In this document: positions 1 through 7,128 of the stretch, piece after piece
Layout of the letters: each line of letters starts with the position of its first letter
Numbering within the stretch: position 1 is the stretch's first letter
Source: Muribaculaceae bacterium
Lineage (GTDB): Bacteria > Bacteroidota > Bacteroidia > Bacteroidales > Muribaculaceae
Length of the DNA: 12,362 bases
Assembly (NCBI GenBank): GCA_017619255.1
Contig: JAFZSS010000117.1
Location: forward strand, 1-12,362
Reading direction: 5' to 3'
Notes under the pieces: generated by a model
Seen by the model: the letters and a program-made list of their open reading frames with translations, nothing else
Told to the model about the DNA's origin: nothing
The model's database searches: none
Program-made: the position numbers and the translations under genes

Positions 1-1771
1 TGCGAGCCTTGTTGACTTCTTCATCCTTGCTGCGGCTGCCGACGAACCAGCTGACGATGGCACCGATGAGCAACGGCGCATTCAACTGGAAGGGGATGAA
101 CATACCCAGCGAGAAGGGCAGTGCAGGCACCTTGAGCCAGTTGAGCAACAGTGCGAGAACAGCTCCCACGCCATAAAGCAGCCAGGGGGTGTCGCCACCC
201 ATCATCAACGGGTCGATGACGGCGGCCATGGCGTTAGCCTGAGGCGCAGCCATGACGTTGGGATCTGTGAAGCCGTAGGCCTTGTTCAAAATCATCATCA
301 CGCCGCCAACGGTTGCTGCCGACACGAGGGTGCCGACAAATTTCCAGGTCTGCTGTTTGGCGGGCGTGGTGCCGATCCAGTAACCGATCTTCATATCGGT
401 AACCATGCCGCCGGCCATTGAGAGGGCGGTGCAGACAACACCACCGATGACCATGGCGGCCACGATACCCTGCCAACCCTTGAGGCCGATGGAAACAAAG
501 ATGACACTGGCAACGATGAGGGTCATCAGGGTCATGCCCGACACGGGATTACTGCCCACGATGGCGATGGCATTAGCCGCCACTGTGGTGAACAGGAAGG
601 CGATAATCAGCACAACGAAGAAAGCCACAATGGCCTGCAACAAGTTGTGGATAACGCCAATATAGAAGAAGATGAAGGTAACCAACAGGGCTGCCGCCAG
701 GGCAAACACAAGCACCTTCATGGAGATGTCACGCTGGTGGCGCTCAACCTTCTGGTTCTCATTCTGGTCTTGGCTCTTGAATGCCTGTCCAGCCAGTCCT
801 GCTGCGCTCTTGATAACGCCCCATGACTTGACGATGCCGATGATACCGCTCATGGCGATACCGCCGATACCGATGAACTTGGCGCCGCCGGTGAAGATGT
901 CTTCGGGCGATGCAGTGGCCAACTCGGGATTCATCGAACCCATGAGAGGCACGATTACCCACCAGATGAAGGCACTACCCGCAAAGATAATGAATGCGTA
1001 GGGCAGGCCAATGATATAGCCCATACCCAGAGCGGCGGCGCTGGTATTGACCTTGAAGATCATCTTCACATTGTCGGTGAAGCCTTGCAGCGCAGGAATA
1101 GCAGCCGTGGTAAGTACTTCCTTCCACCAGTGGAAAGTCGATAACAGGAAGTCGTACAGACCACCCACGATACCGGCGATGAGCAGGTGGAGCACCTGGT
1201 TGCCGCCCTGTTGACCGCTGACGAGCACCTGGGTGGTCGCGGTGGCCTCGGGGAACGGGAACTTGCCGTGCATGTCGCTAACGAAGTACTTGCGGAAGGG
1301 GATGAAGAACAGGATGCCCAAGCAGCCACCCAGCAACGAACTGAGGAAGATCTCAAGGAAGTTCACCGTGATCTCGGGATACTTGGCCTGCAGGATGTAC
1401 AATGCCGGCAAGGTAAAGATGGCACCGGCCACGATGATGCCCGATGCGGCACCAATCGACTGAATGATGACATTCTCGCCGAGCGAATTCTTGCGTTTGG
1501 TCGCGGCGCCAATGCCTGCGGCAATGATGGCAATGGGGATGGCAGCCTCAAACACCTGGCCCAACTTGAGGCCCAGGTAGGCTGTCGCGGCACTGAAGAT
1601 GACCGCCATAATCAGACCCAGCGAGACTGAGTAGGTCGTGATCTCGGGATACGTCTTGTCGGGCTTCAAGATGGGGACATACTTCTCCCCGGGCTTGAGC
1701 TCGCGCGCGGCGTTCTCGGGCAACGACATGTCGTCTTGCTGTTGTTGAACAATGATTTCTTCGTCTTTCAT
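1..1771 (-). CDS. OPT-family oligopeptide transporter, C-terminus cut by window start
   Basis: Inner-membrane transporter of the OPT (oligopeptide transporter) family, expected to import short peptides or related metal-peptide ligands by proton coupling; the substrate is not readable from sequence. The frame is open for 590 codons from ATG at 1771 to the window edge, and the last codons (ending VGSRSKDEEVNKAR) run off it. A hydrophilic N-terminus of about 45 residues (start MKDEEIIVQQQQDD) is followed by many hydrophobic segments separated by short loops. Family-like stretches are YLGLKLGQVFEAAIPIA near residue 65, GKFPFPEATATTQVL in the middle (about 1235-1280) and NTSAAALGMGYIIG (about 1012-1055). 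Bacterial members are usually about 640-680 residues, so perhaps 50-90 are missing. I checked the frame at three places and found no frameshift. It is transcribed divergently from the exported-protein gene at 1938. The family call is strong; the substrate is unknown. Confidence 0.9.
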   Translation of the reverse strand, partial: MKDEEIIVQQQQDDMSLPENAARELKPGEKYVPILKPDKTYPEITTYSVSLGLIMAVIFSAATAYLGLKLGQVFEAAIPIAIIAAGIGAATKRKNSLGENVIIQSIGAASGIIVAGAIFTLPALYILQAKYPEITVNFLEIFLSSLLGGCLGILFFIPFRKYFVSDMHGKFPFPEATATTQVLVSGQQGGNQVLHLLIAGIVGGLYDFLLSTFHWWKEVLTTAAIPALQGFTDNVKMIFKVNTSAAALGMGYIIGLPYAFIIFAGSAFIWWVIVPLMGSMNPELATASPEDIFTGGAKFIGIGGIAMSGIIGIVKSWGVIKSAAGLAGQAFKSQDQNENQKVERHQRDISMKVLVFALAAALLVTFIFFYIGVIHNLLQAIVAFFVVLIIAFLFTTVAANAIAIVGSNPVSGMTLMTLIVASVIFVSIGLKGWQGIVAAMVIGGVVCTALSMAGGMVTDMKIGYWIGTTPAKQQTWKFVGTLVSAATVGGVMMILNKAYGFTDPNVMAAPQANAMAAVIDPLMMGGDTPWLLYGVGAVLALLLNWLKVPALPFSLGMFIPFQLNAPLLIGAIVSWFVGSRSKDEEVNKAR

Positions 1772-1820
1772 AAATAAGATGTTGTTTATAATTAGGTTGT
1801 TTTAGTCGGTTAACAAACTG

Positions 1821-1828
1821 CGAAGATA
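1821..1828 (-). promoter_or_regulatory. Weak candidate -7 element for the OPT transporter
   Basis: Read on the minus strand this is TATCTTCG followed by CAG, one mismatch from the Bacteroidetes -7 consensus TAnnTTTG. It would give a leader of about 45 nt before the ATG at 1771. No TTG lies at the expected distance upstream, so the call rests on the -7 box alone. Confidence 0.3.
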
Positions 1829-1878
1829 GGTAAAAATCATCAACTTGTTGCCATTATCACCGCTAAATGTGGGATTTT

Positions 1879-1909
1879 TTTGTGAGTTGGAACTTTTTGT
1901 TTAATTTTG
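1879..1909 (+). promoter_or_regulatory. Bacteroidetes-type promoter for the YD-repeat/PorE unit
   Basis: TTTG at 1879-1882 matches the -33 element and TAATTTTG at 1902-1909 matches the -7 element TAnnTTTG exactly, with a 19-bp spacer, the usual range for the primary sigma factor of this phylum. Transcription would start near 1915, leaving about 22 nt before the ATG at 1938. It probably drives both the exported-protein gene and the PorE-like gene behind it. Confidence 0.7.
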
Positions 1910-1937
1910 AGGGCCTAACTTTAAACAGTGTGAAGAC

Positions 1938-2774
1938 ATGCGAACAAGATTTTATATGATGGCCTTCATGGCCATGTTGATGATAGGGACGATGAATGCC
2001 CAGGAAACGGGAACGATGCCCCAACGCAGTGACTATTGTAACGAGCAGGTTTCCCTCGAGGAACTGGCCGCTTATATCGACACCATGCGTCCTGTTGACG
2101 CGGGCGTTAAACTGTTCTATGGCAACCTGGTGAACAATCCTACCCACAGTTACCGCATCGAGCATCTGGATGTGGGTTTCAACGGTTGCACGGGGCGCGT
2201 TGACGAGCAAGTCATCATGGCCGATGGCTCCAAGCGTGACAATGTGTTCATCTTCAATGAGCAAGGACTGCTCACCCGCTCTGTCATCCAGGGCAGCAAG
2301 GGCACCAAGACCGAGGTGAATTACACATATACTTATGATGAGGTGTTGGGCTTCACCATCAAGCAAAGCAAGAGCAAGAACCGCACCATCAATTATGCGC
2401 CGATTTATGGCGATCACGGTCGTCGGGAGTCTATCAAGGGCGACAATGGCAGCCGTCAGGATTACTTTTATAACGAGCAGGGCCACCTCGCCAAGCGTGT
2501 CATCACCCCAGCCAAGGGCGAAAAGCGCACGCTGCTCTATCAGGGTGGTTATGTCGTGCGTGAAGAGACCGGTGGCAAGGTCTTCCGATACCACTACGAC
2601 TTTGATACGGCAACAGGCAAGAAGTTCCTCATCTCCATCGAGGAGCTGAAAGGGACCGATGTGGTGCACACGCGCACCTTTGACTATGATATCGACACCC
2701 ATGGCCGCTATACCCGTGTGGCTATAGCCCTTGACGGCAGGCCACAGATGACCATCACGCGCAGTTATGAATAG
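1938..2774 (+). CDS. Exported protein with YD/RHS-like repeats, unknown function
   Basis: A 278-residue protein with a Sec signal peptide: Met-rich hydrophobic core at residues 6-19 and a likely cut after Ala21 (MNA|QE). The mature part contains at least four segments resembling YD/RHS beta-hairpin repeats: VFIFNEQGLLTRSVI (103-117), DYFYNEQGHLAKRVIT (175-190), RYHYDFDTATGKKF (217-230) and TFDYDIDTHGRYTRV (247-261). There are two cysteines after the signal peptide (C34, C84) and no lipobox, so a soluble periplasmic or secreted protein is likely. No catalytic motif is visible. The PorE-like gene follows 81 nt downstream on the same strand, which hints at a link to the envelope or T9SS, but that is inference from position only. 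The start is the first ATG after a well-placed promoter. I cannot name a family beyond the repeat resemblance. Confidence 0.8.
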   Translation: MRTRFYMMAFMAMLMIGTMNAQETGTMPQRSDYCNEQVSLEELAAYIDTMRPVDAGVKLFYGNLVNNPTHSYRIEHLDVGFNGCTGRVDEQVIMADGSKRDNVFIFNEQGLLTRSVIQGSKGTKTEVNYTYTYDEVLGFTIKQSKSKNRTINYAPIYGDHGRRESIKGDNGSRQDYFYNEQGHLAKRVITPAKGEKRTLLYQGGYVVREETGGKVFRYHYDFDTATGKKFLISIEELKGTDVVHTRTFDYDIDTHGRYTRVAIALDGRPQMTITRSYE

Positions 2775-2795
2775 GCTTTAGGTTTTAGCGCCTAT
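2771..2795 (+). repeat. Small inverted repeat over the stop codon of the exported-protein gene
   Basis: ATAGGC at 2771-2776 pairs with GCCTAT at 2790-2795 across a 13-nt loop and includes the TAG stop (2772-2774). No U-tract follows, so this is not a convincing intrinsic terminator. Confidence 0.3.
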
Positions 2796-2811
2796 AGACA
2801 ATAAAAGAGGC

Positions 2812-2838
2812 TGCTTTATCGTTTTAATGGATAAAGCA
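2812..2838 (+). promoter_or_regulatory. Hairpin in the leader of the PorE-like gene
   Basis: TGCTTTATC (2812-2820) is perfectly complementary to GATAAAGCA (2830-2838), giving a 9-bp stem with a 9-nt loop that ends 17 nt before the ATG at 2856. No run of T follows directly (ATTGCCGCGC comes next), so it is not a standard terminator. It may be an RNA-processing or stability site, or an operator. I found no good -33/-7 pair in this 81-nt gap, consistent with read-through from the promoter at 1879. Confidence 0.45.
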
Positions 2839-2855
2839 ATTGCCGCGCATTTTTC

Positions 2856-4853
2856 ATGAAAAAGGTTTTATATATCACAGTGGGCTTGATGTTGGCCTCG
2901 GTAGTGCTGTCGCTGACCTCCTGCAAGGGTCCGCAGCTGCGCCTTGCCGATGAGGCCTATGATCGTGGCGAGTACTATGACGCCGCGACAATCTACCGCA
3001 AGCTGTATAATCGCTATAACCGCAAGGAGGATGCTTGGTTAAGGGGTGAATTGGCCTTCCAATTGGGTATGTGCCACTTGAAGCTCAACCAGGGCAACCG
3101 TGCGGCGGCGGCCTTCCAGAACGCCCTCCGATATGAGTATGAGGACTCGACGACACTGTTGCGCCTGGCTCAGGCCCAGCAGCGCGAGGGTCAGTATAAC
3201 GCTGCCATTAAGAATTATGATGCCTATTTGGCCATGTTTCCCGATGATTGGGAGGCCCAAGTAGGCCGACGAGGCTGTGAGCTTGCTCCCCAGTGGAAAG
3301 AAGAGGGCTCGAGATATATCGTTAAGCAGGATAAGGTACTGAATTCGCGTCGTGCCGATTACTGCCCGATGTTTCTTGACAAGAATCACGAGTATGTCTA
3401 TATGACCTCGACCAATGAGAAATCCACAGGAGAATTGCGCAGCGAGATTACAGGTACCAAGAAAGGTGACATCTACTTCTCCAAGAAAGACGAGAAGGGA
3501 GTGTGGTCGCGTCCCGAGGTCGTTGGCGGCGGCCTGAATACCGAGCATGACGAGGGCGCTGCCGCTTTCTCGCCCGACGGCTCGACGATGTACCTGGCCC
3601 GTGCCGTCCGTCAGGATTGGCCCACGGCTGTGGAAATTTACACCAGTTCCCGCAGCGAAGCCCAGTGGGGTGCTCCGCAGAAGTTTGAAATCACTGCCGA
3701 CACATTGAGCAACTATACCGATCCCTTTGTCAGTCCCGACGGTCAATGGCTGTATTTCGCCAGCGACATGCCGGGTGGACAGGGTGGCATCGACATCTGG
3801 CGCATCAACATCAAGGACAAGCACGGCACGCTCGAAAACCTGGGCCCGCAGATCAACACTAAGGGTAACGAGCGTTTTCCCAATGTGCGTACCGACAGTT
3901 TGCTATATTTCGCCAGCGACGGTCATCCCGGTATGGGCGGTTTGGACTTGTTTGTGGCAACATTGCAACCGCGCGAGGAGGGTGACAAGTTCTCGCTGGA
4001 CCGTTGGACGATCGCTAACATGGGTGTGCCGATGAACTCATCGGCTGATGACTTCGGCATCACTTTCGGCGACGGTGAGAGCGGTTATTTCTCCAGTAAC
4101 CGTGGTGACGCCCGCGGCTATGACCACATCTTCACATTCATTAAGCCCGATTTGCAAATCTGGATATCGGGTTATGTGGTGGACAAGGACGACGAACCCG
4201 TGCCTAATGCGGTCATCCGCATCGTGGGTGATGACGGCAGTAACCAGAAAACCGCTTCCAAGCCCGACGGCTCTTTCCGTTTTGACTTGCAGCGTGGAGT
4301 GAAGTATGCGATGTTGGCTGGCGCCGATGGCTATTTCAATGCCCGTCAGGAATTTGAGAGTGACACTACCGAAGAGGATGCGGAATATAATGTGGATTTC
4401 GTCCTTGCTGCCATGTTCAAAGCACAGGTGGTCGAGAACATCTTCTATGACTTTGACAAGGCTGTCCTGCGCGATGAGTCCAAACTCGCGCTCGACAGCA
4501 TGGTGATGCTCTTGAAGGATCATCCCAACATCGTCATCGAGATGGCATCCCACACCGATCGCGTGGGCAGTGAGAAATATAATCAAGGGCTGTCACAACG
4601 GCGTGCCCAAAGTGTCGTGGACTATCTCATAGCCAACGGCATTCCGCGTGAGCGCCTGAAGCCTGCAGGCTATGGTGAGTCCAGGCCCAAGACGGTGACC
4701 AAGCGCATCCACAACAAATATCCGCAGTTTGAGGAAGGCACGACATTGACCGAGGAATTTATTAAAACCCTGAGCAAGGAGGATCAGGAGGCCGCCGACC
4801 AAATCAACCGGCGTACCGAGTTCCAGGTCATTGACACTGATTACCAATACTAA
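2856..4853 (+). CDS. porE: PorE-like TPR/PD40/OmpA lipoprotein, putative T9SS component
   Basis: A 665-residue outer-membrane lipoprotein expected to tether the type IX secretion machinery to peptidoglycan. The signal peptide ends in a lipobox (LTSC, lipidated Cys23). Next come TPR-like helices (about 29-148) and a PD40/WD40-like propeller (about 160-430) with blades such as AAFSPDGSTMYLAR, FVSPDGQWLYFASD and DSLLYFASDGHPGMGGLDLF. A carboxypeptidase-regulatory-like beta domain (about 435-510, ISGYVVDKDDEPVPNAVIRI) precedes a C-terminal OmpA domain (about 525-665). The OmpA domain keeps the peptidoglycan-binding Asp568 and Arg583 within HTDRVGSEKYNQGLSQRRA, matching OmpA's Asp/Arg pair in spacing. 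This four-part order and the length are those of Porphyromonas gingivalis PorE (PG1058), reported to bind peptidoglycan and other Por proteins. Other OmpA lipoproteins of the phylum share parts of this layout, so the symbol is probable, not certain. A strong terminator follows immediately. Confidence 0.8.
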   Translation: MKKVLYITVGLMLASVVLSLTSCKGPQLRLADEAYDRGEYYDAATIYRKLYNRYNRKEDAWLRGELAFQLGMCHLKLNQGNRAAAAFQNALRYEYEDSTTLLRLAQAQQREGQYNAAIKNYDAYLAMFPDDWEAQVGRRGCELAPQWKEEGSRYIVKQDKVLNSRRADYCPMFLDKNHEYVYMTSTNEKSTGELRSEITGTKKGDIYFSKKDEKGVWSRPEVVGGGLNTEHDEGAAAFSPDGSTMYLARAVRQDWPTAVEIYTSSRSEAQWGAPQKFEITADTLSNYTDPFVSPDGQWLYFASDMPGGQGGIDIWRINIKDKHGTLENLGPQINTKGNERFPNVRTDSLLYFASDGHPGMGGLDLFVATLQPREEGDKFSLDRWTIANMGVPMNSSADDFGITFGDGESGYFSSNRGDARGYDHIFTFIKPDLQIWISGYVVDKDDEPVPNAVIRIVGDDGSNQKTASKPDGSFRFDLQRGVKYAMLAGADGYFNARQEFESDTTEEDAEYNVDFVLAAMFKAQVVENIFYDFDKAVLRDESKLALDSMVMLLKDHPNIVIEMASHTDRVGSEKYNQGLSQRRAQSVVDYLIANGIPRERLKPAGYGESRPKTVTKRIHNKYPQFEEGTTLTEEFIKTLSKEDQEAADQINRRTEFQVIDTDYQY

Positions 4854-4854
4854 A

Positions 4855-4886
4855 ACAAGAAACCGCCGAAGAGGCGGTTTTCTTGT
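4855..4886. terminator. Bidirectional intrinsic terminator between convergent genes
   Basis: AAACCGCC (4860-4867) pairs with GGCGGTTT (4873-4880) over a 5-nt GAAGA loop. After a bulged T the stem continues with ACAAG (4855-4859) against CTTGT (4882-4886). T-rich flanks exist on both strands (TTTTCTTGT on plus, TTTCTTGTTTTAG on minus). It lies 1 nt after the PorE-like stop and 31 nt past the dehydrogenase stop, so it can end both transcripts. Confidence 0.85.
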
Positions 4887-4917
4887 CATTATAGTGTCTT
4901 TAGAATCCTTGATTGAT

Positions 4918-6231
4918 TTATCGTCCTATGCAGTGGTAGATGAAGCCCATATCCTCAAGCTCATCACCGTCATAGACATTGCGCCCGTCAATTATTAGCG
5001 GTGTGCGCATCAGGCTTTTCACCATGCCCCAGGCGGGAATGCGGAACTGGCGCCACTCGGTGAGCAGCAGCACGGCATCGGCGCCCTTGACGGCATCATA
5101 CATGTCCAAGCCGCAATAGACAGTGCTCCAGCGGCGCTTGGTCGCATTCATGGCGACGGGGTCATAGACACGCACATTGCATCCGGCTTCCATCAGCAGG
5201 TTGATGGTGTCGATGGCGGGGGCGGCGGTCATGTCGTCGGTTTCGGGCTTGAAACTGAGTCCCCACAACGCGATGGTCTTGTCTTTCAGGTCTCCCTTGA
5301 AATGATCGCAGAGTTTCTTGAACAGGATGCGTTTCTGACGGTTGTTGACATTCTCCACCGCCTGAAGGATTTCCATATTGAAATTATGTTCGCTGCCGAT
5401 TTTAATCAAGTCGTTGATGTCCTGAGGGAAGAGCGTGCCGCCATAGCCGCACCCGGGGAAGATGTACTTGGGGCCGATACGGCTGTCGGTACCCACTCCG
5501 TGGCGCACGATATTGATGTCGGCACCCACGATTTCGCACAGGTTGGCAATTTCGTTCATGAAGCTCACACGCGTGGCGAGCATCGATGTCGCGGCATACT
5601 TGATCATCTCGGCGGTGCGGGTATCGGTGTAGATGACATTGCGGTTGTTGTGCATCAGGATGGTGCGATAGAGGTGCTCCATCGCCTGGCGCGCGTTGGC
5701 GGTTTCGGTACCGATGACGATGCGGTCGGGTTTCATGAAATCCTTAATGCCGTTGCCCTCGGTAAGGAAGTCGGGGTTGCTGGCCACATCAAACTTGATG
5801 TTGGCACCTCTCGCCTCCAGTGTCTCGGCGATAATCTTCGTCACATGCTGGGCTGTGCCTACGGGATCGGTCGATTTGATGACAAACACGCTGTACTGGG
5901 TGATGTTGTTGCCGAAGTCCTTGGCGATGTCCAAGATGGGACCCAGGTCTGTGGAACCGTCCTCGTCGGCAGTGGTGTCGATGGCACAGAAAACGAAGTC
6001 CTGGTCGATGAATCCCTGCTTGTATTCGCTCGAGAAGATGAGTCGCTTATCATTGACATTGCGGGTGATCATGTTGTCCAGTCCCGGTTCATAAATGGGT
6101 ATTGCTCCATAGACCAGACGGTTGATCTTTTGGCTGTCACGGTCCACACATGTCACATTGACGCCCAGGTCGGCGAAACATGTACCGCTCACCAGACCCA
6201 CATATCCTGTTCCTACAATAGAAATATTCAT
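4918..6231 (-). CDS. UDP-glucose dehydrogenase homologue lacking the catalytic cysteine
   Basis: A 437-residue full-length homologue of UDP-glucose/nucleotide-sugar 6-dehydrogenases, which oxidise a sugar C6 alcohol to a carboxylate with two NAD+. The Rossmann motif GTGYVGLVSG (7-16), KST (119-121), AEMIKYA (207-213) with Lys211, DSRIG (249-253), WGLSFKPETDDM (323-334) and IDGRNVY (414-420) are present. The active site is altered. The usual GGSCFPKD reads GGTLFPQD (264-271), so the nucleophilic Cys is Leu267 and the Lys is Gln270. The Asn after KYAA is Thr215. The NPEFLKEG Glu is Asp154 and the Lys is Thr157. DDMREAP reads DDMTAAP. Asp271 and Glu158 remain. Classical four-electron oxidation is therefore doubtful. 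I chose ATG 6231 because the -7 box at 6278-6285 puts transcription start near 6270, leaving almost no leader for the alternative ATG at 6267. The gene stands alone, not in a visible polysaccharide locus. The frame is intact, so it is not an obvious pseudogene. Confidence 0.85.
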   Translation of the reverse strand: MNISIVGTGYVGLVSGTCFADLGVNVTCVDRDSQKINRLVYGAIPIYEPGLDNMITRNVNDKRLIFSSEYKQGFIDQDFVFCAIDTTADEDGSTDLGPILDIAKDFGNNITQYSVFVIKSTDPVGTAQHVTKIIAETLEARGANIKFDVASNPDFLTEGNGIKDFMKPDRIVIGTETANARQAMEHLYRTILMHNNRNVIYTDTRTAEMIKYAATSMLATRVSFMNEIANLCEIVGADINIVRHGVGTDSRIGPKYIFPGCGYGGTLFPQDINDLIKIGSEHNFNMEILQAVENVNNRQKRILFKKLCDHFKGDLKDKTIALWGLSFKPETDDMTAAPAIDTINLLMEAGCNVRVYDPVAMNATKRRWSTVYCGLDMYDAVKGADAVLLLTEWRQFRIPAWGMVKSLMRTPLIIDGRNVYDGDELEDMGFIYHCIGR

Positions 6232-6277
6232 AGTTGCATTAATTGTCAAAATCAGGTTTATAGACATATTTAATTTG

Positions 6278-6285
6278 CAAATATA
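6278..6285 (-). promoter_or_regulatory. -7 promoter element for the dehydrogenase homologue
   Basis: Minus-strand TATATTTG matches TAnnTTTG exactly. It predicts a start near 6270 and a leader of about 40 nt before ATG 6231. No TTG is seen at the standard -33 distance. The element overlaps a 10-bp palindrome, ATTTGCAAAT (6273-6282). Confidence 0.5.
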
Positions 6286-6297
6286 CTAAGAATTATC

Positions 6298-6307
6298 AGA
6301 AATTTCT
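6298..6307. repeat. 10-bp palindrome between divergent promoters
   Basis: AGAAATTTCT is a perfect palindrome touching the -33 element of the aquaporin promoter (TTG 6307-6309), with an 8-bp palindrome TGAATTCA at 6310-6317 just beyond. It could be an operator serving both genes, but the region is AT-rich and short palindromes arise by chance. Confidence 0.25.
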
Positions 6308-6337
6308 TGTGAATTCAATTAAAAATTGTTATGTTTG
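6307..6337 (+). promoter_or_regulatory. Bacteroidetes-type promoter for aqpZ
   Basis: TTG at 6307-6309 and TATGTTTG at 6330-6337 (exact TAnnTTTG, followed by CAG) are separated by 20 bp, a full match to the -33/-7 architecture. Transcription would begin near 6343, giving a leader of about 70 AT-rich nucleotides before ATG 6414. The leader shows no obvious structured riboswitch. Confidence 0.75.
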
Positions 6338-6413
6338 CAGATTCTCTAATCAAACGAAACTATTCTAACGATTATAAATCAACTTGTTTAACCCAAAAAA
6401 TTATTACAAAACT

Positions 6414-7109
6414 ATGAAAAAGTATTTAGCTGAAATGGTCGGCACGATGGTCTTGGTTCTCATGGGCTGTGGTGTCGCCGTTAGCCTGGGTTGTGATCCT
6501 GTTGCCAATATCCCTGCTGTTGTGGGTACTGCATTGGCATTTGGTCTTGCTGTTGTTGCCATGGCCTATACCATCGGCGGCATCAGTGGATGCCACATCA
6601 ATCCCGCCATCACCCTGGGCGTGTTCCTCAGTGGCCGTATGAGTGCTAAGGATTGCGGCATGTACATCATTTTCCAGATTATCGGTGCATTCATCGGATC
6701 GGCTTTGCTCTATTTGCTGACTTCCAATGTGGCAGACTTTACTGGTACAGGAGCCAATGATCTGCAAGCCGGTGTGTCTACTTTGGGAGGCCTGTTGGCT
6801 GAGATCATCTTTACCTGTGTGTTTATACTCGTTGTATTAGGCGCTACTGCCAAGACCAATGGCGCTACCAACAACTTCGCTGGCCTTGCTATCGGTCTCG
6901 CACTGGTGCTCGTTCACCTCGTGTGCATCCGTTACACGGGAACTTCGGTTAATCCCGCTCGCTCGATTGCTCCCGCTGTATTCCAAGGTGGCACTGCACT
7001 GACTAACCTGTGGATCTTCATCGTTGGTCCGTTTGTGGGTGGCGCACTGGCAGCAATCATCTGGAAGATCATCGACTGCAACTGCTGCAAAAAAGAAGTT
7101 GAAGAATAA
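6414..7109 (+). CDS. aqpZ: Aquaporin Z, water channel
   Basis: A 231-residue inner-membrane water channel of the MIP family, the same length as E. coli AqpZ. Both NPA boxes are present (HINPAIT, NPA at 63-65; SVNPARS, NPA at 180-182). The aromatic/arginine selectivity positions of AqpZ are all kept: Phe43, His168, Thr177 and Arg183. The second box continues NPARS, not the NPARD of glycerol facilitators, so a water channel is favoured over GlpF. Six hydrophobic helices plus the two NPA half-helices fit the alignment. The start is ATG 6414 (MKKYLAEMVGT); an in-frame TTG at 6384 would add ten residues with no similarity to AqpZ. The C-terminal tail is short and cysteine-rich (DCNCCKKEVEE; Cys222, 224, 225), which is not typical of AqpZ. 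It is followed after 19 nt by a DUF4332-like gene, probably on the same transcript. Confidence 0.93.
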   Translation: MKKYLAEMVGTMVLVLMGCGVAVSLGCDPVANIPAVVGTALAFGLAVVAMAYTIGGISGCHINPAITLGVFLSGRMSAKDCGMYIIFQIIGAFIGSALLYLLTSNVADFTGTGANDLQAGVSTLGGLLAEIIFTCVFILVVLGATAKTNGATNNFAGLAIGLALVLVHLVCIRYTGTSVNPARSIAPAVFQGGTALTNLWIFIVGPFVGGALAAIIWKIIDCNCCKKEVEE

Positions 7110-7128
7110 CCTCTAAATACAAACTATT

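Noticed and set aside
1187..1630. Plus-strand open frame of 147 codons inside the transporter region
   Set aside because: The minus strand carries the OPT transporter with consistent frame at several checked points; the plus frame is a shadow.
1863..2702. Minus-strand open frame of 279 codons opposite the exported YD-repeat protein
   Set aside because: The plus strand has a promoter, signal peptide and repeats. The minus frame shows none of these.
4918..6231. Calling the dehydrogenase homologue a pseudogene
   Set aside because: The frame is intact over the normal family length, with promoter and terminator. Residue loss at the active site alone does not show decay.
6232..6267. Upstream ATG adding 12 residues to the dehydrogenase homologue
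   Set aside because: It would fall at or just beside the predicted transcription start, and the Rossmann strand begins naturally at the ATG at 6231.
5302..6273. Plus-strand open frame of 323 codons opposite the dehydrogenase homologue
   Set aside because: Antisense to a gene with clear Rossmann and dehydrogenase motifs; composition is a mirror of it, with no independent signals.
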